DNA from: an uncultured Collinsella sp.
GTDB lineage: Bacteria; Actinomycetota; Coriobacteriia; Coriobacteriales; Coriobacteriaceae
Direction of reading: 5' to 3'
DNA: 23,369 nucleotides
NCBI GenBank assembly: GCA_958446785.1
Contig: CAUCXP010000003.1
Coordinates: forward strand, 1 to 23,369
Shown: piece after piece, positions 8,262 to 15,147 of the stretch
How positions within the stretch are numbered: position 1 is the first letter of the stretch
Layout: each line of letters starts with the position of its first letter
The notes under the pieces: model-generated
What the model was told of the DNA's origin: nothing
Database searches by the model: none
Seen by the model: only the letters and a program-made list of their open reading frames with translations
Translations under genes and position numbers: made by a program

Positions 8262-8280
8262 GCTGTAGGGGGAGCGTGCC

Positions 8281-9690
8281 GTGGCAGGTAAAAAGTTCTC
8301 CCTGTTCGAGGTCATCCTCTCGGTTATCTGCGTCGTTTTTACCATCGAGGCGGCGGCTCCGGCATCTGCCATGGGTAACGTGCAGTTCTTCTGGTGGATC
8401 TTCCTCATCATTACGTTTTTGCTTCCCTATGGCCTGGTGGTGGCCGAGCTCGGTACGGCGTTCGATTCCGAGGGCGGCCTGTACGATTGGGTTCGTCTGG
8501 GCTTGGGCGACCGTTGGGGCGCCCGCTGCTCCTGGTGCTATTGGGTCAACTTTCCACTGTGGGTGGCAAGTATCGCCTGCATGTTTCCCAGTGTCATCAA
8601 TGCGGTATGGGGCATCGATTTTTCGCTTGGGGTCCGAATTGCCATCGAGCTTGCCTTTGTGTGGGGCGTCACGGTCATGGCAATGCAGCCGGTGGCCGAG
8701 GCCGATTGGGTCATGGATGGCGGCGCCGTCATCAAGGTGCTCATTACCGCCGTGGTGGGGATCGTCGGCATCTGGTTTGCCTGCAACAACGGCTTTGCCA
8801 ACGATATGTCGTTTAAGACCTTTGTCCCCGATCTGGGAGACACTAACTCACTGACGTATCTTTCGATCATCCTCTTCAATTTTATGGGCCTTGAGGTGGT
8901 CGCGACCTTTGCCAGCACGATGAAGAACCCGTCGCGCGATATCCCCAAGGCGGTTATCGCCGGTGGCGTTGCCATCGCGGCGATCTACATTATCTGTGGC
9001 ATCGGTATTGGAGCCGCGGTTCCCACCGAGCAGCTTTCACTCGATTCGGGCATTGTGGACGCGGTTGCCGCCATGGTGGGGCGCGCTCACCCGCTGACGA
9101 TGGTCGTGGGCGTGGCCTTTCTGGTAACGCTGTTTGCCAACATGATCTGTTGGAGCTTTGGCGTCAACAACGTGGCGAGCTATGCCGCGCGCCATGGCAA
9201 CATGCCGCGTCCCTTTGCGCTGGTGTCCAAGAAGACCGGCATGCCCAACGGCTCGGCACTCATTAACGGTTGTTTTGCCAGCTTGGTGCTGCTACTTCAG
9301 ATTCCGCTGGGTGAAGGTTCCGACGTCTTTTGGGTCTTCTTCTCGATGAACGTCGTCTTTCTGCTCATGAGCTATATCCCGATGTTCCCGGCGTTTTGGC
9401 GCCTGCGTAAATACGACGACCGCCCGCGTGTGTTTCGCGCGCTCTTCGAGGGCAAGGTGCTTGCGGTAGCGCTTGCGGTGCCGGTGGTAGAGCTCGTGCT
9501 TTCGATTGTTGCGACAACCGTGCCGCTTAACAGCTCGCCCGCCGAGATGTCAAAGTTGCCGATCCTCATGGGTGTGGTGATCGGCGTGTTGCTGGGCGAG
9601 GTTTCGCGCCTCATATCGCGCCGCGGCCGCAGCATCGACAATCCCGGCGTTGGCGCAAGGGGGACAGGTCGCTTTGCACCAAAACAGTAG
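8281..9690 (+). CDS. Second APC-family antiporter, paralogue of aguD
   Basis: A 469-residue, roughly twelve-helix APC transporter that aligns with the upstream aguD product along nearly all its length (AAPASAMGN in helix 1, QFFWWIFLI, FLLPYGLVVAELGT, WVNFPLW, GFANDMS, DIPKAVIAGG, FGVNNVA, SYIPMFPAF). The start is GTG at 8281, preceded by GGGGGAG. It is separated from aguA by a strong terminator and has its own structured leader. Its codon use is far less biased than aguD (many TTT, GTG, GCG and GGG codons), which suggests lower expression or a different history. The last residues (GARGTGRFAPKQ) are encoded by a GGGGACAGG-type dispersed repeat, so the C-terminal tail may be acquired. The substrate may be agmatine/putrescine or a related amine. 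That is inference. Confidence 0.82.
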   Translation: MAGKKFSLFEVILSVICVVFTIEAAAPASAMGNVQFFWWIFLIITFLLPYGLVVAELGTAFDSEGGLYDWVRLGLGDRWGARCSWCYWVNFPLWVASIACMFPSVINAVWGIDFSLGVRIAIELAFVWGVTVMAMQPVAEADWVMDGGAVIKVLITAVVGIVGIWFACNNGFANDMSFKTFVPDLGDTNSLTYLSIILFNFMGLEVVATFASTMKNPSRDIPKAVIAGGVAIAAIYIICGIGIGAAVPTEQLSLDSGIVDAVAAMVGRAHPLTMVVGVAFLVTLFANMICWSFGVNNVASYAARHGNMPRPFALVSKKTGMPNGSALINGCFASLVLLLQIPLGEGSDVFWVFFSMNVVFLLMSYIPMFPAFWRLRKYDDRPRVFRALFEGKVLAVALAVPVVELVLSIVATTVPLNSSPAEMSKLPILMGVVIGVLLGEVSRLISRRGRSIDNPGVGARGTGRFAPKQ

Positions 9691-9725
9691 CGCCGCGAGT
9701 TGTGCGGTGCTAGATGCATCTTGGA

Positions 9726-9917
9726 TTACTGCTCACGCTGCTCGGGATCAGATGCGAGCTTGGGTGCAAAGTAGGGGACGTGGCCCAGGTAGGGGCAGCT
9801 GTCCTCGCGTGATTCGACGACGCAGGGGATATCTTCGTAGGTGAGTGAGTCGCTCAGGCGGGCGATGGTCTTGGCGGCAGGAGCGACGAGCATCTTGAGC
9901 GGTGCGATAGGCGCCAT
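9726..9917 (-). CDS. Small hypothetical protein, 63 aa
   Basis: I do not recognise this protein. It is probably real because AAAGGAG sits six bases upstream of its ATG at 9917 and it fills the gap after the second antiporter on the opposite strand. The N-terminal 20 residues are Ala/Leu/Pro-rich and weakly amphipathic. The middle is acidic with two cysteines (IPCVV and SCPYLGHVPYF), and the C-terminus is charged. There is no clear signal peptide or membrane helix. It is convergent with the antiporter gene, with only 35 bases between stop codons. A TATACAT string about 40 bases upstream of the start could be a -10 box. Confidence 0.6.
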   Translation of the reverse strand: MAPIAPLKMLVAPAAKTIARLSDSLTYEDIPCVVESREDSCPYLGHVPYFAPKLASDPEQREQ

Positions 9918-9999
9918 GGCATCTCCTTTCTTGCATGCGACCCGTGTTTTGGCGCGAATGTATACGCCGCCAGTCTAGCATTCCGCCGAGGAGAGCTCC

Positions 10000-10038
10000 A
10001 AACCACCACAAAGGGGACAGGCACCTTTGTGGTGGTTT
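10000..10038. repeat. Hairpin repeat with GGGGACAGG loop
   Basis: Perfect 15-bp arms (AAACCACCACAAAGG at 10000-10014 and its complement at 10024-10038) flank a 9-base loop, placing GGGGACAGG at the turn. The same GGGACAGG core recurs at about 9660, 2173, 10595 and 12825. It lies upstream of the 63-aa gene on the minus strand and could act as a terminator or belong to a dispersed repeat family. Confidence 0.6.
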
Positions 10039-10140
10039 TGGTGTTTGACCAGATAATACCTGTTATCGCTCCCGGGCAGTCGTTGGGGACGTTCTAAAAC
10101 GGTTATATGTCACTATCCAATAACGCCTCTGAACTGGGCC

Positions 10141-10205
10141 ACTATTAGATTATGGAAAACACTACTGCAAGATTATGGCAAATGATACTGTCAGATTATT
10201 GCGTG
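10141..10205. repeat. Three degenerate 20-24 bp tandem repeats
   Basis: Units at 10141-10160, 10161-10184 and 10185-10205 share an ACTxxTxxAGATTATGG-type core. The junction ATGGCAAATGATACTGT (10175-10191) resembles ATGGCAAATATGAGTACTGT in the terminal repeats of the element at 12930-13167. The stretch is AT-rich for this genome. Confidence 0.35.
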
Positions 10206-10225
10206 TGCTGCTGTAGTCGTCGGGG

Positions 10226-10285
10226 GCCTGCCTTATGAGCGCCGGCATGGTGCGAACTGTCATCGCTGCCCGCTGCAGCGAGTAG
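10226..10285 (+). pseudogene. Remnant of the 3' end of an FtsX-type permease gene
   Basis: In frame to the TAG at 10283-10285, the sequence reads ACLMSAGMVRTVIAARCSE. This matches the last residues of the permease at 1-1865 (TYLMSTGMVQAAIATRYSE). An in-frame stop at 10214-10216 and the loss of all upstream similarity show that only the tail survives. The similarity continues past the stop into the terminator and repeat, so it is a decayed paralogue or a segmental copy rather than a chance match. Confidence 0.7.
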
Positions 10286-10608
10286 CAAGCGGGCAAAACC
10301 GCCTCAAAACCAGCGCGAACAACCGCCGCGAAGAGGATCGGATCCCTTTCGCGGCGGTTGTTCGCCTATCTGGAGCGCCTCAAAACCAAGTGAGTAGGCT
10401 TTTTTGGATCTGCCGAGCATATCACGACAAGTGCTCAATAAAACCGCAGGTCAGCGCTGTGGCGATTCGGGGTGTGCTCGGCCTCCTGCAAAAAGTCTAC
10501 TCACTTGGTTTTGGCTGCTAGAAGACTGCCGCGAGGGAAGGCAACTTCCTCGCGGCGGTTGGCGTTTACCCAGATAAAACCTGCCAAAATAAACCTGTCC
10601 CTTTTTGG
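10229..10608 (+). repeat. Repeat unit, copy B
   Basis: This is the counterpart of 1808-2188 at roughly 85% identity by eye. It has the same order of parts: coding tail, terminator stem (AACCGCCGCGAA and its partner), 15-bp inverted repeats at 10387-10401 and 10493-10507, a GCCGCGAGGGAA hairpin (from 10528) and a tail at 10571-10608. Several differences between copies keep base pairing, namely G-C to A-T in the terminator stem, T-A to C-G in the later hairpin, and A-U to G-U in the 15-bp arms. A second TGTCCCTTTTGGC follows the tail. The gap 9918-10676 contains no other supported gene. Confidence 0.8.
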
Positions 10609-10676
10609 CATGTCCCTTTTGGCGTGGCTGATTGCTTTGGGCTGTCTTGGAGAAAGCCCGTGAGGCGGCACTCAAG

Positions 10677-11327
10677 CTAATCCTGCGTGTCGCCTCCGTA
10701 CATGTAGACGATAAAGCCGTCGCCGGTGTCTTGGCTGTGATCTTCCAAGATGCGCTTCATGTTGAGGTGCTCGTAGAACTGCCAGTCGGAGCTGCAGTCG
10801 CTCATCAGGAAGAACTTGGTGCAGCCTGCCCGGGCGAGCTCGGCGCGCGCAAGGTCGATGAGCGCGCGGCCGAGCCCCTTGCCCTGCCACTCGGGCACGA
10901 TGATGATGAGGTTGAGTTGGCCCTGGGCATACTCATTGCCCGTGGCGGCAAAGCGGTCGGCCGTGGCCTTCTCGCGGCTGTCGCCAAAGAGCGAGCCCTC
11001 GAGCTTGGCGTCGGCGGTCTTCGCCATCTCGGTTGCCTGGGCGAACATCTCGTCGTAGCAGGGTACCCACGTGGGGTTGGTACGCGGCTTGCCGTCTTCG
11101 AAGATGCCGATGCAGCAGGCGGCGATAATGCGGCCCTCGGCCTCGGCGACAAGCGCGATGGGGGAGCGCTGCAGCTGCATGGCGATGTTAAAGCGCGCGC
11201 AGAAATCGGCAGCTTCGACGTCGCCGCGGTTGCGCAGCGTGTTGCACCACAGCTGGTTGTAGATGGCGGCGATGCCGGTCAGGTCATCAAGTGTGGTGGC
11301 GCGCAGGGCTACGTTGTCAAGGCTCAT
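10677..11327 (-). CDS. GNAT-family N-acetyltransferase
   Basis: The 216-residue protein carries the acetyl-CoA binding core of the GNAT fold: beta-strand QLNLIIIV followed by PEWQGKGLGRALIDLARAE, which contains the Q/R-x-x-G-x-G/A motif in QGKGLG. The C-terminal part (TKFFLMSDCSSDWQFYEHLNMK) fits the usual beta5-beta6 region with an F-Y-E-H-L pattern. It would transfer an acetyl group from acetyl-CoA to an amine. The substrate is unknown. The ATG at 11327 is preceded by GGAAGGAGCCTCC. It stands alone between repeat-rich spacers, so context does not reveal its role. Acetylation of polyamines would suit the neighbourhood, but nothing in the sequence shows it. Confidence 0.82.
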   Translation of the reverse strand: MSLDNVALRATTLDDLTGIAAIYNQLWCNTLRNRGDVEAADFCARFNIAMQLQRSPIALVAEAEGRIIAACCIGIFEDGKPRTNPTWVPCYDEMFAQATEMAKTADAKLEGSLFGDSREKATADRFAATGNEYAQGQLNLIIIVPEWQGKGLGRALIDLARAELARAGCTKFFLMSDCSSDWQFYEHLNMKRILEDHSQDTGDGFIVYMYGGDTQD

Positions 11328-11435
11328 GGAGGCTCCTTCCGGGTTGGGTCAGGCCACCTCTGAGTGTGACATGGCCGCAGGGCCGCCGCATCAACCATTC
11401 GGTAGACGACCCCCGATCCCACGGGGGCGGAGAGA

Positions 11436-11491
11436 TAGTCATTGGGGACGTTCTTAAACGACTGGTCAAACAAGAGCGTCCCCAACGACTA
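11436..11491. repeat. GGGGACG-type palindromic repeat
   Basis: 20-bp arms (11436-11455 and 11472-11491) match at 18 of 20 positions around a 16-base loop, giving ATTGGGGACGTTCTT on one side and AAGAGCGTCCCCAAC on the other. Related single arms lie at about 10079-10098 (GTCGTTGGGGACGTTCT) and 11524-11538 (GGAACGTCCCCAACT). The 362-base gap 11328-11689 contains this family and the aroF terminator, but no gene. Confidence 0.6.
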
Positions 11492-11611
11492 CCTCAAGGA
11501 ATGTCCCAGACTGCCGGCAGAAAAGGAACGTCCCCAACTGCCGCATCCGGAGCAAGACAACGCCGCAGGTAGAGGACGGACAGCGAGCGGGTTGCATTTG
11601 AGACAAGGTGA

Positions 11612-11650
11612 CGTGAAACGAAAGGGCGCCGACCTTCTGGTTGCGCCCTT
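11612..11650 (-). terminator. Intrinsic terminator of the DAHP synthase gene
   Basis: AAGGGCGC (11622-11629) and GCGCCCTT (11643-11650) form a perfect 8-bp stem. Reading on the minus strand, the stem is followed by a T-rich TTCGTTTCACG stretch, about 40 bases after the stop codon at 11690. Confidence 0.65.
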
Positions 11651-11689
11651 GAAGTTGAACGTCAGATTGTCCAAATGCGGCCCGCGTAA

Positions 11690-12721
11690 CTAAATACGCT
11701 CTGCGATCTCGTGGATGAGGTAGTCGGTCTTTTCCCAGCCTAGGCACGGGTCGGTGATCGACTTGCCAAAGACGCCGCCGTCGACCGGCTGGTTGCCGTC
11801 CTCCAGGTAAGACTCGATCATAAAGCCCTTGACCAGCTTGGAGATGGACTCGTTGCGGCGGCAGCTGTCGAGCACTTCCTTGCAAATGCGATACTGCTCC
11901 AGCGGACGCTTGCCCGAGTTGTCATGGTTGCAGTCGATGATCGCTGCCGGATTGGCATAGCCGGCATGCTCGGTATAGCGCTCGGCCAGGCGCTCCAGGT
12001 GCTCGTAGTGGTAATTGGGGTAGGTGCGCCCATCGAGGCCGATGTAGCCGCGCATGACGGCGTGCGCGAGCGGGTTGCCATCGCACTCGACCTCCCAGTT
12101 GCGGAAGATGAAGCTCTGGTGCGCCTGCGCGGCGTAAATAGAGTTGAGCATGACGGTGGTGGAACCGGCGGTGGGGTTCTTCATGCCCACGGGCACCGAA
12201 ATGCCGCTCGACACCAGGCGATGCTCCTGGTTTTCGACCGAGCGCGCGCCCACGGCAACATAGCTCAACAGGTCAACGAGGTACTGGTAGTTGGACGGAT
12301 AGAGCATCTCGTCGGCGGTGAAGAAGCCCGTTTCCTCAATAACACGCAGATGCATATGGCGGATGGCCTTGACGCCCTCGAGCAGGTCGTCGGGAGCCTC
12401 GGGGTTGGGGTTGTGCAGAAGGCCCTTGTAGCCGGTGCCCTTGGTACGCGGCTTATTGGTGTAGACGCGCGGAATGATGATGAGCTTGTCCTTGACCTCC
12501 TCGGCGGTCTTGACCAGGCGGTTCATGTACTCAAGCACCGAATCCTCGCGGTCGGCAGAGCACGGGCCGATGATGAGCACCTTACGTGCGTCCTCGCCGG
12601 TAAAGACTTTGGCGACCTCGGCGTCAAATGCCTGCTTTTTGGCGGTAAGCTCGGCAGAAAGCGGCATTTCCTCGCGGATCTCCATGGGAATCGGCAGCCT
12701 GCGTTTGAATTCCATGGCCAT
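11690..12721 (-). CDS. aroF: 3-Deoxy-7-phosphoheptulonate (DAHP) synthase, class I
   Basis: Catalyses the first step of the shikimate pathway, joining phosphoenolpyruvate and erythrose 4-phosphate. At 343 residues it has the usual length of the AroFGH class. Signatures include IIGPCSADRED, RVYTNKPRTKGTGYKGL, GMKNPT, the metal-site DCNHDNSGK and the C-terminal GVFGKSITDPCLGW. The ATG at 12721 lies just behind AAAGGAGG; a second ATG two codons later is less well placed. It stands alone, with a terminator behind it and a candidate promoter 60-85 bases ahead. Enzymes of this class are often feedback-inhibited by Phe, Tyr or Trp; which one cannot be told here. The symbol is generic. Confidence 0.93.
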   Translation of the reverse strand: MAMEFKRRLPIPMEIREEMPLSAELTAKKQAFDAEVAKVFTGEDARKVLIIGPCSADREDSVLEYMNRLVKTAEEVKDKLIIIPRVYTNKPRTKGTGYKGLLHNPNPEAPDDLLEGVKAIRHMHLRVIEETGFFTADEMLYPSNYQYLVDLLSYVAVGARSVENQEHRLVSSGISVPVGMKNPTAGSTTVMLNSIYAAQAHQSFIFRNWEVECDGNPLAHAVMRGYIGLDGRTYPNYHYEHLERLAERYTEHAGYANPAAIIDCNHDNSGKRPLEQYRICKEVLDSCRRNESISKLVKGFMIESYLEDGNQPVDGGVFGKSITDPCLGWEKTDYLIHEIAERI

Positions 12722-12777
12722 ACGGGGCCTCCTTTATCAATTAACAGCAACAATTGGCGAATTCTCGAATGCTCGGC

Positions 12778-12806
12778 ATTATCCGCTGTCGCACGCTAAA
12801 GTGCAA
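12778..12806 (-). promoter_or_regulatory. Candidate promoter of the DAHP synthase gene
   Basis: On the minus strand, TTGCAC (12801-12806) and GATAAT (12778-12783) are separated by 17 bases, about 60 bases before the start codon. The -10 box is close to consensus, the -35 box only partly. Confidence 0.45.
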
Positions 12807-12816
12807 GCGAAACCTG

Positions 12817-12854
12817 CCGAAAAGGGACAGGTTTATTTTGGTCGGTTTTATCTG
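12817..12854 (-). repeat. Third copy of the 38-base dispersed tail repeat, inverted
   Basis: This is the reverse complement of the tails at 2151-2188 and 10571-10608 with only a few changes (core AAGGGACAGG TTTATTTTGG). Here its flank forms AAACCTG/CAGGTTT, making a small hairpin. It lies upstream of the DAHP synthase promoter. A nested hairpin follows at 12860-12899 (ATGTCG with CGACAT, CGCCGG with CCGGCG). Confidence 0.7.
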
Positions 12855-12929
12855 GGGAAATGTCGGCACTCGCCGGAAGGGGGGACCGGCGTACGACATG
12901 CTGGAGCAAGTTGGATCTTCTGCGGCATA

Positions 12930-13167
12930 CCCCGTGGACAAAAAATGGCAAATATGAGTACTGTTGCTAGCTTAGTATCATATCGACCTTATAAGATATT
13001 AGACACAACAGTAAATATGTTCATTAACGTTGGCACACAGAAGCATGCTACCGGGCATTTTGATCAATTTGAAGGCATATCTAGGCCGCAATGAGGTCGT
13101 TTGGGGCAGTTTTGGCTGTTACTAAAAAGGTGACAGTACTCATATTTGCCATTTTTTGTCCACGGGG
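12930..13167. mobile_element. MITE-like 238-bp element with perfect 35-bp terminal inverted repeats
   Basis: The arms 12930-12964 and 13133-13167 are exact reverse complements over 35 bases. They start with CCCCGTGGACAAAAAATGG and end towards the centre with AATATGAGTACTGT. The 168-base interior is clearly AT-rich compared with the flanks and contains no convincing reading frame. Length, perfect ends and lack of a transposase fit a miniature inverted-repeat transposable element. No clear target-site duplication is visible at the outer edges, so an alternative is a structured RNA or a palindromic regulatory element. It lies between the divergently placed DAHP synthase promoter and the end of the ABC operon. 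Confidence 0.6.
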
Positions 13168-13223
13168 CCTTGAGGGAGGGCGTCAATCAGGTCCCAGGGG
13201 ATGCGGCCCAAGGGCCGCAGAAC

Positions 13224-13259
13224 GAAAAATGGGGGCGCTGGTTGTCCTGCGCCCCCATT
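13224..13259 (-). terminator. Intrinsic terminator of the MarR-ABC operon
   Basis: AATGGGGGCGC (13228-13238) pairs perfectly with GCGCCCCCATT (13249-13259). On the minus strand it is followed by TTTTTCG. It lies about 30 bases after the stop codon of the last ABC gene. A separate GCGGCCC/GGGCCGC hairpin lies at 13203-13218. Confidence 0.85.
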
Positions 13260-13290
13260 CTTTGGGTATTGCGGTTGTTTGCCGCCGGTT

Positions 13291-15147
13291 TTACGCCGCC
13301 TCGTCGAACTGCGAGTTGTACAGGTCGGCGTAGAAGCCGCCCTGGGCGAGCAGTTCGTCGTGTGTGCCCTTCTCGACGATGTCGCCGTCGCGAATCACCA
13401 AGATTACGTCGGCGTTGCGGATTGTGGACAGGCGGTGCGCGATGACAAAGCTCGTGCGGCCCTGCATCAGCGCATCCATGGCGCGCTGAATAAGCTCCTC
13501 GGTGCGGGTATCGACGTTGGAGGTCGCCTCGTCCAAAATCAGCGCCGGACGGTCGGCCAAAATGGCGCGGGCGATGGTCACGAGTTGGCGCTGGCCCTGT
13601 GAGAGGTTGGTGCCCTCCTCATTGATCATAAAGTCGTAACCGCCGGCGAGCGTATGGATAAAGTGGTCGCAGCGTGCGGCGCGCGCGGCGGCCTCGACCT
13701 CGGCGTCAGTCGCATCGGGACGTCCGTAGCGGATGTTCTCGCGGATGGTGCCGTTAAACAGCCAGGTATCCTGCAGCACCATGGCAAACTCGCCGCGCAG
13801 CGCCGCGCGGTCCCAGTCGCGCACGTCGACGCCCTCGACGCGCAGCGAACCGCCGTCCACGTCGTAGAAACGCTGCAGCAGCTTAATGAGCGTGGTCTTG
13901 CCGGCGCCGGTGGGGCCGACGATGGCGATGGTCTGACCGGGCTGCGCCTCGCAGCTAAAGTCGTGGATGATGGTCTTGTCGGGCGTGTAGCCAAACTTGA
14001 CATGGTCAAACTCAACGTGGCCGGGGCGCTTCTCGGGAATCTGGGCGTCGGCCTTCTGCTCCTCCTCGGGCGCGGCGAGGAACTCAAAGACGCGCTCGGT
14101 GGCAGCGGCCATCGACTGCATCGTGTTGCTCACGTTGCCCAGCTGCTGCACCGGCTGCGTAAAGTTGCGCACGTACTGGATAAAGCTCTGGATGTCGCCG
14201 GGCGTGGCATTGCCGGTCAGCGCGAGCTGTGCGCCCACCACGACAACGCCCACGTAGCCCATGTTGCCCACCAAGCTCATAAGCGGCATCATCAGGCCCG
14301 ATAGGAACTGCGAGCGCCAGCCACTAATAAAGAGACGGTCGTTTTGACGGTCGAACTCCTCGATTGAGGCCTCGGCGCGGTCGAACACCTGAATAACGTT
14401 CTGGCCGGCAAAGTCCTCCTCGATAATGCCGTTGACGGCGCCCAGGACTTGCTGTTGCTCGCGGAAGTACGGCTGCGAGAAGTGAATCATCACGGTCAGG
14501 ATAATCGCGGCAGCCGGCAGCGTGAGCACGGTGACGCCGGTGAGCGGCAGACTGATCGACAGCATCATGACGAGCACGCCGATAATCTGCGTCACCGATG
14601 TGATGAGTTGTGTCACGCTCTGGTTGAGCGACTGGCCGAGCGTGTCGACGTCGTTGGTGATGCGGCTGAGCACGTCGCCCTTGCTGTGGCCGTTGAAGTA
14701 GCTCATCGGCACGACAGCGATCTTGGCGGCGATCTCCTTGCGCATGCGGTAGCAAATCTTTTGCGTGACGCCGGTCATGAGCCAGCCCTGGATGAGGCTG
14801 CAAACAGAGCTTGCCAGATACAGGCAGAGCAAAAAGCCGAGCGTCTTGGCGATCCAGGCAAAGTCGACATCGCCGGTACCGTTGACCTTGGCGACCAGGC
14901 CCTCGAACAGCTTGGTCGTAACCTGGCCAAGTACTTTGGGCCCCACAATGTTAAAGATGACCGAGCATACGGCAAAGGCGACGGCGGCAAACACGGCAAT
15001 CTTGTGCTGGCCGATATAGCCGAGCAGCTGCCGCATGGTGCCCTTAAAGTCCTTGGCCTTTTCGCCACGGCGCATGCCACCCATGCGGCCCATGGGACCA
15101 CGCTGGCGGGTGGGCTTGGGAATCTGAGTCTTGGTCTCGTCTGCCAT
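13291..15147 (-). CDS. ABC exporter half-transporter with catalytic NBD (heterodimer subunit)
   Basis: A 618-residue fusion of a six-helix membrane domain and an ATPase domain, type IV (multidrug/lipid) exporter fold. The nucleotide-binding domain has Walker A GPTGAGKTT (411-419), signature LSQGQ (515-519), Walker B ending ALILDE with Asp539 and catalytic Glu540, and switch His571 in AHRLSTI. The signature is LSQGQ instead of LSGGQ, which is usual for the subunit that pairs with a degenerate partner. The first 35 residues are basic with a Gly-Met-Arg-rich stretch (RGPMGRMGGMRRGEK) on the cytoplasmic side. Its ATG at 15147 overlaps the stop codon of the upstream partner gene (TAATG), so the two are translationally coupled. 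Substrate unknown. Confidence 0.92.
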   Translation of the reverse strand: MADETKTQIPKPTRQRGPMGRMGGMRRGEKAKDFKGTMRQLLGYIGQHKIAVFAAVAFAVCSVIFNIVGPKVLGQVTTKLFEGLVAKVNGTGDVDFAWIAKTLGFLLCLYLASSVCSLIQGWLMTGVTQKICYRMRKEIAAKIAVVPMSYFNGHSKGDVLSRITNDVDTLGQSLNQSVTQLITSVTQIIGVLVMMLSISLPLTGVTVLTLPAAAIILTVMIHFSQPYFREQQQVLGAVNGIIEEDFAGQNVIQVFDRAEASIEEFDRQNDRLFISGWRSQFLSGLMMPLMSLVGNMGYVGVVVVGAQLALTGNATPGDIQSFIQYVRNFTQPVQQLGNVSNTMQSMAAATERVFEFLAAPEEEQKADAQIPEKRPGHVEFDHVKFGYTPDKTIIHDFSCEAQPGQTIAIVGPTGAGKTTLIKLLQRFYDVDGGSLRVEGVDVRDWDRAALRGEFAMVLQDTWLFNGTIRENIRYGRPDATDAEVEAAARAARCDHFIHTLAGGYDFMINEEGTNLSQGQRQLVTIARAILADRPALILDEATSNVDTRTEELIQRAMDALMQGRTSFVIAHRLSTIRNADVILVIRDGDIVEKGTHDELLAQGGFYADLYNSQFDEAA

